Below are positions 54,790 through 64,000 of a stretch of DNA of 64,000 nt, one piece after another. The stretch is from Sepioteuthis lessoniana. Lineage: Eukaryota; Mollusca; Cephalopoda; Myopsida; Loliginidae. Where the stretch lies: assembly GCA_963585895.1 (NCBI GenBank), contig OY757921.1, forward strand, positions 82,305,732 through 82,369,731, given 5' to 3'. The position numbers were made by a program, and so were the translations under genes. Each line of letters opens with the position of its first letter. The stretch's first letter is position 1. The notes under the pieces are model-generated. The model saw only the letters and a list, made by a program, of their open reading frames with translations, was not told the origin of the DNA and searched no databases.

Positions 54790-55140
54790 TTTCTGAGATG
54801 ATCAGTTACAATCATGGCTTTGACCAGTGCACATTGTGTATTTGCTGTTTAGATATTTTTTGAAAAATGGTGAATCAGTAATTGCTAAACAGACAGCTTT
54901 TCATGTTCATTTTTGTTATGTCAAAATAATACTGTTCTAGGTGGAAATTTCACCCAAAGCAATCTTGATTTTCTATCCAAAACAGCATCATTCTGATATA
55001 ACAGGAAATGAGCACTGAAAGCTTTCTGAGTGGCAATTACTGACTCACCAGTCTTAGAAAACGTTTCTGCAGCAAATGCACAGTGTGCACTCGTCCAAGT
55101 TATGATTGTAATTGATTGTATCTGAAAAACATTAGCAAGA
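54790..55140 (+). pseudogene. Relic of a transposon-type HTH protein
   Basis: In broken frames, the translation near 54810-54905 reads 'MALTSAHCVFAV' and then 'SVIAKQTAFHVHF'. Near 55040-55080 it reads 'ENVSAANAQCAL'. This order resembles the N-terminal helix-turn-helix region (DUF4817-like) of transposon-associated proteins common in invertebrates. There are several stops and frameshifts, so it is inactive. The assignment rests on short matches judged by eye. Confidence 0.4.
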
Positions 55141-55237
55141 TAGAGCTACTTTTACTACTTGCTTAAATTCACTTGTACCACAGAAGTAACAGCTTAAAAT
55201 GTGGAAGGTATTTATGCTGCATCCAGTATATTGCATT

Positions 55238-55335
55238 TAATGTTTTATTCATTGTTCATTTCTGCCATTGCAGCTACAGCTTCAGTCTTGATGTTTTTTA
55301 ATAAACCTCATATTCTATTCCCAAAAGTGTCACAC
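55238..55335. repeat. Dispersed repeat, copy 2
   Basis: Matches 50174-50270: 'ttattcattgttcatttctg', 'gcagctacagcttcagtctt', 'tattctattcccaaaagtg'. It lies about 100 bp downstream of the HTH relic. Confidence 0.6.
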
Positions 55336-56740
55336 TGAATTTTATATTAGGAGATTATATAAACATATTTTATAAATGTGTCAATATTTACTAAAGCCAA
55401 CTAAATCTTGGAAAGATCAAATGACTTAAGAAGACTATGTTGCATTAGTCTCCCAAATGAAGAGGGCTTACCTGCAATTTTAAAAATTGAAATTCCTTAT
55501 CTTTTTCTAGTGTTTTAAATACCTCAGCCACTACATCAAGCCATTTAATCTATTAACACTTTTTGGTGCAGCACATTTGGCAATGAATTTAATGGTTGAA
55601 ATGCATGTTTTACTATAGAATAGAAAGGTTTCCAAATAAAGAAATTTATTTTAGTTTCACAATTACAATACACTATAACATTTGGAAGTTATATCAAAGA
55701 AGTGTGTTTATAAGAGCATTTTTTTTATTCACTGAGTTTTAAAAGTAATAAAGTATGTTTTTTTATAATTTTAAGGCCTGGGTATATCAATCGAGAGGCA
55801 CTTTCAGAGAATATATTGCAAAAGATTCAAAATCTTTAAGTAATAGAAATTAAAGTTGCAACTCACTTTCATGCATCAAAAGAGTTAAGATATATCAAAA
55901 GTATTTATATGAAAAATAGACAAATCTACTAAGATATTATTGCTTAAACTGATTTTAAGAAAATGGTTTACTTTTACATCCCTATATTTTGTTGAGAATC
56001 ACTTCGCACTGAATCTTAATCAGCAATCTATTGTACAACTGAAAAGAATTGGATCAACTGGTATTTCTCGGAAAAAAGTAGGAATGTTCTAGAAATGTGA
56101 ACACAAAGTTTCTTTATAGTTTCAGATAGAATAAAAATCTATCCACCTCTCTTAAAAAATCCTTGAAAGAGAAACAGAGTAAATCTAAGCTGCCTTATAT
56201 TTATAGTCAATGAGTAAAGTGAATACAAATGTTGCTTAGGGATTTTTATGAAGGAAAAATATTCCACTTATTGCAAGTATCATAGAATTGGTTTTGTTTG
56301 GAAATTGTTCACAAGAACTGCAGATAGGGCAATGTTCTATCTTGGTTTTGGACAAAAATAAGATCAAAGATTTTTGGGGGGTTTTTGTCTGGGTTGGGCT
56401 GAAACTCTGTTTGTTACTGATAGAAATTGATAATTTCTTGTTGGTCAGTGGTTTGTGTGTGCATCTGTTATGGTAGACACTGATGTACAGTGTGATTTCT
56501 TTTGAGCTGGTGTGAGAAGAGGTGAAACCTCGACTCTTTGACACTATGTTATCGAAGGGCTGTATGCTTTCAGAAAAATGCAGTACCCGGCTGCACCCAG
56601 CATTGGTAGTACTTCAGAGCAATCAAGCATTGATCTGATACTTTGTTAGGAACACTGAACAAACAGAAAAGGAAGGATCAGATTAATGAGATATCAGTCT
56701 GTAAAGCAGACAGAGACACAGAACACTCACACTCACACAC
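55336..56740. other. No recognisable gene
   Basis: AT-rich. The overlapping frames at 56236-56544 (minus) and 56288-56476 (plus) are antisense to each other and lack any recognised motif. Confidence 0.35.
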
Positions 56741-56744
56741 ACAC

Positions 56745-56752
56745 ACATACAT

Positions 56753-56797
<45 letters not shown>

Positions 56798-57115
56798 TAC
56801 ATTACTCATCTGTCTGTCTTTCTCTCTTTCACTCTTACAATGACAAAGAAGAAAAAAAGCACTGTCATTATTACCACATACATACATACACACACATTTA
56901 TATAGATACATAAATACTGTATGCCTGTCTTCCTCTCTGACAACAGCAAAAGAGGAAGAAAAAACACATTACCATTACTACCATATAGATATACACACAC
57001 ACACACACACACACACACCACATCTGTCTCTCTCTTTCTCTTTTACACTGGTAAAAGAAGAAAGAAAGAAAGCCCACACACACTTTACCATTGCTACCAT
57101 TCAGCAAGTGTGCAC
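56745..57115. repeat. ~105-bp tandem repeat of three units
   Basis: Units at about 56808-56913, 56914-57018 and 57019-57110 each carry a CT-rich block ('tctgtctctctctttctctt'), an 'aaaagaagaaagaaag' block, 'attaccattactaccatat' and a CA-rich block. CA and TA microsatellite lengths differ between units. Preceded by (CA)n and (TA)n at 56745-56800. Confidence 0.8.
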
Positions 57116-57659
57116 TCTTCATTACTTGCTTCCATACAAGAATGGTTGGCTTTCCTAGCTATAAAATCAATCAAGAAATCACTCGAAGTTGTGTTTTCTG
57201 CTGGAACAACAAATATTCTTCCAAATGTCTGAAGAGCCAGTGCTTGTCAGAAGTTTCTCAGGAAAAAAAATGTTCTCTTTGTTTTTGGATATTTTTGAGG
57301 AGGTATACTGTCTCTGAAATTTGAATTTATTTATAGGGTTGGCTGGGGATGGCATCCCCCATTTTCATTGTCATTAGTGTTGATTATCTCAAACAATAAT
57401 TCATTTCTCACAACAATATTAATCATCACAAAGAATAAGTGCAAACAAGTAAAATTCAATTACAGCAAATGAGACTAAACAAAAATAAATAGCTCAGCAA
57501 AACTTAGAGAAAAAGATGAACAGTGTAGAGATCTAAACATATGTTTCATTTAGTTTATTTATTCATGTTCCATAACAAACTCTTAAGGGTTATTTAATGC
57601 TGAAATTTGAAACAAATAATTTGCACACAGTTATATGATTTTAAGAATTCTTATCTAAT

Positions 57660-57888
57660 TAAAGTAAAGTTGGCAACCGTGGTCGAGGGTGACCCCAAGT
57701 CTCCCTTTTCGATAGCTACTACACTGAGGTGTAAGGGAGGACCCTACTCCTTTCCCTGGATTGCTCCACTTTACCTTTAATCTGTACCTTATAATGCTGA
57801 GTGTTAAATAAGGAGGGATCAAGTACCATTTTTTGAGTCTTTGGTATGACGAGGCCAGTGGCAAACACTCTAACCATTATGCCAATGT
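57660..57888 (-). mobile_element. SINE-A lacking its B-box
   Basis: Tail complement 'aagtaaagttggcaaccgtg', body complete. About 25 bp covering the B-box are deleted ('ttggtatgacgaggccagtg'). Head complement 'accattatgccaatg'. Confidence 0.85.
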
Positions 57889-57954
57889 TCGGTACCAATC
57901 TCATAATACTCATAATTTATACAAAATTATTTGATTTCAAATAAATGTTCTATT

Positions 57955-57959
57955 TGATG

Positions 57960-57998
<39 letters not shown>

Positions 57999-58684
57999 TG
58001 TACGGATATTTCAAGTGTCAAACAAGCAAAATCTCACACAAGAAGACTTGGACATAGCTAAGAAAGGGAAACCTTAAGAGAGAAATGGAATCTTTTCTAA
58101 TAGCAGCACAAAACAATGCCATAAGGCCCAACTATGTTAAAGCAAAAATAGATGCAACAAAACAGCAAATATAGATTATGTGGTGAAAGAGATGAAACAA
58201 TCAATCATATAATCAAATAAAGCAAATTAGAGCAAAAAGAGTATAAGACTAGACAATTCAGCAAGTTAGGAGTTCTTAAAAACATAAATGTGTGAAAATT
58301 ATGTGGATAACCTTGCCCGCCTAGTCAACTTGCTGAATTGTAGACTTTGTTGTCCCGGTTGACCACAGAGTAAAATTGAATGAAAGTGAAAAGAAGGATA
58401 AGTACCTGGACCTTGCTAGGGAATTGAAAAAACTGGAACATGAAAGTGACGATTAAACCAATCGTAATTGGTGCTTTTGGTATAGTCACTAAAAGATTGG
58501 TACAGAGACTGGAGGACTTGAAAATAACAGGATGAGGGGAGACCATTCAAACTACTGCATTGTTGAGATCAGCCAGTATACTCAGAAGAGTCCTGGAGAC
58601 TTGAGGAGAGTTGCTGTCACTCAAACTCGAGTGAGAAACTATCGGCTAATGCTGATGTGAAAAACTCGAAAAGGAGTAATGATG

Positions 58685-58719
<35 letters not shown>

Positions 58720-58722
58720 TTG
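57955..58722 (+). mobile_element. 3' end of a second LINE type
   Basis: Broken frames carry 'RLCGERDETINHI' (near 58170), a Cys/His motif, and 'KKDKYLDLARELKKLE' (near 58397). Both are typical of the C-terminal region of another LINE lineage common in invertebrates; the exact clade was not tested. It ends in an (AAT)n tail at 58681-58720. A second (AAT)n at 57957-57998 marks the 5' side, so it probably inserted into or duplicated such a tract. Stops and deletions make it inactive. Confidence 0.75.
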
Positions 58723-58935
58723 TTGGCATAGTTATATGGTTTAAAGCATTCCTATGTAATACTAATAATTTTCAAATAGATCTATTTGACTTATAGATAA
58801 GATTTTAACAAGCACTGCCACTCAGTGTCAAAGTGGACCTAGGAGTAATGGCAATGATGTGGTACTTGACATGCACCAGAACTGGATTGTCACTACTGAC
58901 AATTTGACCAAATAATGGGAGATTAGATTCATGTC

Positions 58936-59931
58936 TTTCTCTCATGCACTTGAGCTGAGTCAAACAAAGACCAAATATATCTGGGCATAGATAATCTGCT
59001 TTTTTAATGAGAAGCAGTAATTCAGCAATCAAGTTTTATGAAATGTTTTGGACAGTTCTAGAACATTAAAATTTCTATATTTTGATCAGCTGACATTGAA
59101 GCTCAAAAGTAACATTTTAACCTATCAAAATATTTTCTGCTATTTGATTGACTTTTTTTTTTTTTTTTTGAGAATAATTAGGTACAAATGTTTTCACTTT
59201 TGGTCACTTGCAAGAGACACTGTAACACAACAATCATTTTACATATTTAAGTTGTCAAAATCTCTTAAATGAACCATTGTCTTCATTATGAGACTCCTTT
59301 ACAAAAGAAGTTTGAGTTCAAATCCCATTAAAAATATATTTTCAATCTTTCCTGTTTATTTAATGGTTATAAAATATAAACATGACCTGAGTATTACAAT
59401 AAAAAGCAATAGAAATAAGATAAAAGATAAACTAGCCAAAAGTTTGTAATAACCTTTAATACCATACAGAACTTAGTAAAAAAAAATAGAAATGCAATTG
59501 AAGACTTTGAAGTCATAAAGATACTTCCCACTAGAATAAATGGGGCAACACAATCTCTTATTACTCTATGTGACTTGAGACAAGAGTAATTTGTTTTAAA
59601 TATCTATATCAATTTGACAGCCCTGCTCAATAAGTCAGAATTTTAAAACCTGATTTTTTTGGCAGGCATTCCCCCCTTCTGAAGACTGATTCAACATATA
59701 AGTATGGTGTTCAACTCAACTGTCTAAATACTTATGTCTATGATAGTCAATACAATAAATACTGTTAGTAGCTACTACCACATACAAGAGATTGCTGAAA
59801 AGTACATGGTCTAACCAAGATAGGAATTACTTTTTAATTCATTTTAAAAGGATTAGAGAAGCTTAAAAAAGGATAAACAAAGTCTTTTTTTTAAATTTCA
59901 GGATGAATACATGACATAGAATGAGGGTGAG
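58936..59931. other. No recognisable feature
   Basis: AT-rich with a poly(T) run at about 59152-59170. Confidence 0.4.
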
Positions 59932-60573
59932 TCAAAAGTTTTACAAAATTTTGGCAATGTTTGCAGTTACGTATAACATGACCAAAGCAGTTCAACCTGT
60001 GAAAGGTAACCGCTATGGTTTGTAGTATTGTAGTAGTTGGTGTGCTGACACATTGTGCAGTACTTTGAAAGCTGCTATGATTTAGATGCAATGTTGTCTA
60101 ATTTAGAAATTTATGCTTTATGAGTTTAAACTGGACCATAATGCTGCAGAAGAAACCAAAATATTTGCTGTGCAAAAGATGAAGGTGCAGTTGATCACAG
60201 TACTGTAACTATCCTGATGGTTCAAGAAAGTTCACTTGGGTTGCAAGACCTTCAACAATCAAGCAAGGTTAGGTAGGCCAAAAAGGTATGAATTCCTAGG
60301 TTGTGCTCCTAGCCAGAGAGGCAAATCCAGTGAGTAGTAAGTTCAGCATCTTAGAGTTCTGTGCGGTTCATCACCTTCATAACTTCAGCAAAAGCATCTG
60401 AAGTTAATAGTTAGCAAATTTGACTCACAAACCTGTAAGAATAAGTTTGAGTCTCATTGGGTGCCCCATTCATTCAGCCTTGTGCCACATCTAAGCAAAA
60501 AGCTTAGTAAATTACTAAATTGTACCTCACGTGAGTAAAATACTGCAAAACTTTTGACTCACCTTAGTATTTA
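59932..60573 (+). mobile_element. Mariner-type remnant (F2)
   Basis: The ends 'gtgagtcaaaagttttaca' (59930-59948) and 'gcaaaacttttgactcacct' (about 60546-60565) form a clear terminal inverted repeat. The interior parallels F1 at 10401: 'gttgatcacagtactgtaac', 'ggttcaagaaagttcactt', 'tgcggttcatcaccttcata'. It covers the HTH region only and is broken by frameshifts. About 110 bp before the right end (60420-60530) are absent from F1. Confidence 0.8.
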
Positions 60574-61730
60574 CATATCACTGCTTTAGCCCCTCCTTGG
60601 TCAGGCTGATAACTTTTCTGCACCCCCTCATACAAGCAGTTCTTATATTAATCAATACATTATTTTCCACATGAGTTTAAACCTATAACTCATGAGCTTC
60701 AAAGATAACATTAAATGTTTGAACTGAAAATAAAATGCCTCCACCAGGAAGAAAAATGCCACAAAATGATTTTCTTTAACTCAGTTTTGTTTTATGAGAA
60801 GCACTTTATCAGTGTTAGCCATGTCAGATTTTCTTGATGTTTTCTAATCAAGCAAAATATTTCATTCTATAATAAACTTTGCTTTTTGTCTGTGCCAACT
60901 GAGATGTGTCCATTTAATTAAATAATCTGGTAAATGTTGAACATTTATTTCAAATTTCAGGCAAACAGCCACCAGCAAAGACTGTAAGATTTTCAGTCAA
61001 GAATAATGTTTATCATTCTTTTTTCCTTTTCTCTTTTTCTATATAGCTGAGAAAAGATAACTAATCATGTGTATTTATCACAGTTGGGAGATTACTGAGT
61101 AAAATACTAACATTAGAAGTTATGTTCCTTGGCTACTTGGGACTTAGTGATTGTTTATGACTTGAGGTATGAAAAAGAGAGGATTATTAAAATTTTCATT
61201 CTTTTTGTTTAGGATCTCATTTTCATTTTCGTATAAAATTTAAAGCTGAAATATTGTTATTGTGACATTAAAAAAAAAAAAAAATCTTGATGCTTTTTAA
61301 TTTTTTCATTGTTTGATTCTCTAATCTTGTTCAAGTGAATGTGACAACAGATAAACAAGTTTAAATATTTGTTTAACTAAAACATCATTGATACTTTGGT
61401 GCTGTAAATACATATAAAAGCCAAACTCTGTTATCTTATAAAAGACAAAAAAAAATGTAAGGCTATATTCAATAGAAGAAAGGTTAAAAAACAGCTTAGA
61501 GGTAAAGTAAATACTGATGTATTTCCAGAAAGTGAACCCCAGCAATAGTTTTCTATGATGATGTTTTTTATATAAGGAACTACAGGATATGATGAAATTT
61601 TCTTATCGCAGATTCACATTGAAAACATTAAATCTAAAACAACAGAAAAACATTATAAACTCTATATAATTACAAAGTTTAAAGTGTTTACATATAAATA
61701 TATTTAGAGTTATACATAACTTAAGTTCTC

Positions 61731-61732
<2 letters not shown>
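60574..61732. other. No recognisable feature
   Basis: AT-rich with a poly(A) run at about 61270-61284. Confidence 0.4.

Positions 61733-61806
<74 letters not shown>
61733..61806. repeat. (TA)n(CA)n microsatellite
   Basis: About 52 bp of TA followed by about 20 bp of CA. Confidence 0.95.
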
Positions 61807-61879
61807 TTACTAAAATTCTCATGATATATCTATATATTACTAAAATTCTAATGAGATATATAATGAGAATAACACCACC

Positions 61880-61900
61880 TACTTTTGACTCACCCTATAT
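61880..61900. repeat. Solitary mariner terminal repeat
   Basis: 'cttttgactcaccctata' equals the right end of the F-type mariner. No partner end or interior was found within about 1 kb, so it is a leftover end. Confidence 0.55.
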
Positions 61901-61910
61901 ATATATATAT

Positions 61911-62509
61911 ACGTGTGTGTGTGTACACACATACTATACCCCAGTAAAAACAGCATATCATAAATGAAATTTTTATTAGAGCAAGACAATATGCTCTTTA
62001 AGAACAAAGCAATTCTCAGTCCAATTTGCAACCAAATGATAATTTTCTGTTTTCTTTGTGCTGAATGAAATCTTTTAATCATCTAAATTATCGAGATAAC
62101 TATGGAATGGTAATTTTTCACTCCTTCCTAAACAGTAGCATCAATATTATCATGGACCACTGTTACAATGAGAATCATGGACCACTGTTACAATCAGAAT
62201 TCAAATCCAATAGGCTCATGGGCTGTGTATAGATATCTATATAATTCATAATTCTATGTTTATAACTATAAAACTGTTCTTTCTAAGAAGAAAAAAATGC
62301 CTTTTTTTGGAATAATTTATATAACAAGAAAACAATATATATTGGTATGGCACTGAACAATTTATGTCTGAGGCAATTATTGGGAAAAAGTTTGGACAAG
62401 CATCTCACACTGCACACTCACTATGGTCAATCAATCAATTTGAGCACATGTTTGGAATGTTATGAGTATCAAATCCAAACTATATATGTTCTCAACAGTT
62501 ATTGAAATC

Positions 62510-62513
<4 letters not shown>
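61911..62513. other. No gene; small 25-bp duplication
   Basis: 'atcatggaccactgttacaa' occurs twice in tandem at about 62149-62198. Nothing else is assigned. Confidence 0.5.
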
Positions 62514-62548
<35 letters not shown>

Positions 62549-62983
62549 TCTCACTGAAAGAGAGAGAGAGAGATTATACATCAAGAAATCAGTTAACTTC
62601 ATTATTGAATAACATAGCTATTTTTAAATATTTGGGCTGCAAGCATATCCATGAAAAGTTTTTGGGAGATTGTGTGTGTATGAATAGTAGGGTTTTGATA
62701 ATCATAGATTGGCTTACTTTCTTAAAATATACTTGCTGATATCTTCTACATATAAGGAATGAATTTCACTTGGATTTTTCTTTTCTTACTGGTCTTCAAT
62801 TCATAACCTCCATTAAGTCTGATTCTGATAGCAAATTGGAAGGTTTTGTCCCTGAAAACATTGTTCCATTATAATGTTGAGTTTAGTGATTATGCAGTGA
62901 CATGAAAATATTGTCTTGAGTTAAGTGAACCGAGTTATATGTGAATATTATAAATAGTGGCTTAAAAAAGATGTTTTAGTTAT

Positions 62984-63276
62984 CCTATTTACCAACCCCT
63001 CTGCTCGGGTAGGATATGACACAAGGTCAATTTTTAAGCGGAGTTTAGCAGGTTTGAATTCAGAGTTTTCCTTCTCATAGACTAGTTGCCTCGCCAAGGC
63101 TGAAGAACCTAGTCTTCCCTACTATTTACCCATAGCTGGAGGGAGAATAATTGGATTCATACCTTTCCCAAGGGTATTAGTGCTATGTGAAATGCAATCA
63201 GTCTCGTCCAGGATTTGAACTCGTGTCGCCGTGTCCATTTCCTATGACGATAACCATTACACCACGGGCACCTCCT
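62984..63276 (-). mobile_element. SINE-B, full length, perfect 14-bp TSD
   Basis: TSD 'gatgttttagttat' at 62970-62983 and 63277-63290. Well preserved from 'accaacccctctgctcgggt' to head complement 'accattacaccacgggcacc', with CG sites in the head ('gtgtcgccgtgtcc'). Among the youngest SINEs in the window with those at 11847 and 31392. Confidence 0.95.
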
Positions 63277-63324
63277 GATGTTTTAGTTATTATTTGTGTA
63301 CATAACTTCATCATCAAGACATCC

Positions 63325-63410
63325 CACCAGTTGAGATAACTCTTTCTCTCTCACTATCCATCTCTACTGGCCATTATGCTTGGCAAGTCTTTTTAGACAG
63401 AATATCAATT
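63325..63410 (-). mobile_element. Possible old LINE 3'-end relic
   Basis: 'actctttctctctcactatc' followed by 'attatgcttggcaagtcttt' follows the complement of the LINE 3' end, as at 40105. Short and diverged. Confidence 0.35.
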
Positions 63411-63649
63411 TCAGCCAATTTTAATAAATTAATTCAGTATCTGCATATGAGTGAGAAAAAATTTAATCAATACAGTGAAGGTAAAGATAAAAAACACATT
63501 TTTAAAGAAAAATGAATAAACAAATCAAATAAAAAAAGCAAAAATTTATATATCTAAAAAGATTTTTCCTTAGAATATTTATAAACCACTGATTTTGGTT
63601 TCAAAGTGCGATATAATAATTGCTATATACAGTATACATACAGGTAGGG

Positions 63650-63848
63650 TAAGGTTTATTATTGAGGAAAATAAAATCAGAAAGAGTTCAAATTCTAGAT
63701 AAAGCTGTTTGCATTTCTCTCTATGCCCTAGGGAAAGGTATGGATCCAAATTTCTCTTCTCAATTATAGGCAAATAGAAAGGCAGACTGGGCTGTCTAGC
63801 CTTGGTATGGCAACCAGTCTAAGAGGAAGACAACTCTGAATTTAAAGC
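63650..63848 (+). mobile_element. SINE-B, old copy
   Basis: 'agagttcaaattctagataa', 'gggaaaggtatggatccaaa', 'aattataggcaaatagaaag', 'ttggtatggcaaccagtcta'. The head is eroded and the tail is cut after 'ctctgaatttaaagcc'. Confidence 0.75.
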
Positions 63849-63861
63849 CTCTATACATGTT

Positions 63862-64000
63862 GGAGGCATGTGTTGCATATTGTCATTTAAATTGGACTCA
63901 GCGAGTCAAGTTCAAATTCTGGAAGAGGGTGACTGAGAACAGCATGAATTCATTTTTTCTCCCACCATCTATGGGTAAAATAGTTCAACAGAATGAGCTC
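63862..64000 (+). mobile_element. SINE-B, partial at window end
   Basis: 'gcgagtcaagttcaaattct', 'agcatgaattcattttttct' and 'ccatctatgggtaaaatag'. It continues past the window. Confidence 0.65.

Larger units (their letters stand above)
57545..58935 (-). mobile_element. E retroposon, twice interrupted
   Basis: The 3' tail complement starts at 57545 ('ttagtttatttattcatgtt') with 'aataatttgcacacagttat'. It is cut by SINE-A at 57660, continues to about 57955, and is cut again by an (AAT)n-bounded LINE 3' end. It resumes at 58723 ('ttggcatagttatatggttt', 'cttatagataagattttaac') to about 58935. Confidence 0.6.

Noticed and set aside
56236-56544. 102-codon minus-strand ORF
   Set aside because: Overlapped by an antisense ORF; low-complexity S/T/K composition and no motif.
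1-64000. A new multi-gene biological system (defence, toxin or biosynthetic cluster)
   Set aside because: No host coding genes or conserved gene neighbourhood could be supported; the window is mobile-element sequence and AT-rich filler.

Overview
This is an AT-rich, repeat-dense stretch of an animal nuclear genome. The type of SINE, the APE-endonuclease LINE and a mollusc-like 5S rRNA fragment suggest a cephalopod, probably octopus-like. That assignment is inference from repeat content, not from a host gene. I could not support any host protein-coding exon, tRNA gene or operon. Nearly everything recognisable is mobile DNA or its debris, so the window reads as intergenic or intronic sequence.

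Labels used below are mine. SINE-A: tRNA-like head, tail ending ...ccaactttacttact. SINE-B: tRNA-like head, shared core 'ctatgggtaaatag', tail ending ...ggggttgggtaaata. SINE-C: tRNA-like head, the same core, different tail ending ...gccattaaac..accaaacc. D: a 0.37-0.65 kb retroposon with SINE-C's 3' tail and internal short tandem repeats. E: an older relative of D. H: a foldback repeat. FB: other foldback (long inverted repeat) elements. J: a 140-bp repeat. B, C, D and E all carry a 'ctatgggt(t)aaatag' core, so they may belong to the published Ceph-SINE type of superfamily with a conserved central domain. I could not run that comparison.

Layout. 1-120 is a 5S rRNA-derived sequence. 0.4-12.6 kb holds foldback elements, nested SINEs, a mariner remnant with a transposase N-terminal ORF, and a SINE-B with a perfect 16-bp target-site duplication. 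12.6-20.3 kb is sparser, with older SINEs, E, a decayed mariner and an ancient duplication. 20.3-32 kb has SINEs, D copies, LINE 3' ends, a second mariner and a tandem array grown from the SINE-C head (28.5-29.0 kb). 33.6-42.5 kb is rich in C and D. 43.6-46.8 kb holds the only near full-length autonomous element, an APE/RT LINE of about 3.2 kb broken by one apparent single-base deletion. 47-64 kb has a chimeric B/C SINE, a hAT-type MITE with an 8-bp TSD, two large foldbacks, a second LINE 3' end and a second mariner remnant.

How the parts relate: the LINE is the only candidate source of retrotransposition proteins here. At least nine 5'-truncated or relic copies of its 3' end are present. SINE-C and D share one 3' tail and were probably moved by one LINE, which does not obviously match the LINE present. 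Nesting gives relative ages: H and E are older than SINE-A, SINE-C, D and the second LINE; SINE-B at 4.8 kb predates a LINE insertion; SINE-C at 31 kb predates J and a SINE-B insertion. I found no evidence for a new enzymatic or defence system. The most interesting material is SINE modularity and recombination, and tandem growth of repeat modules.
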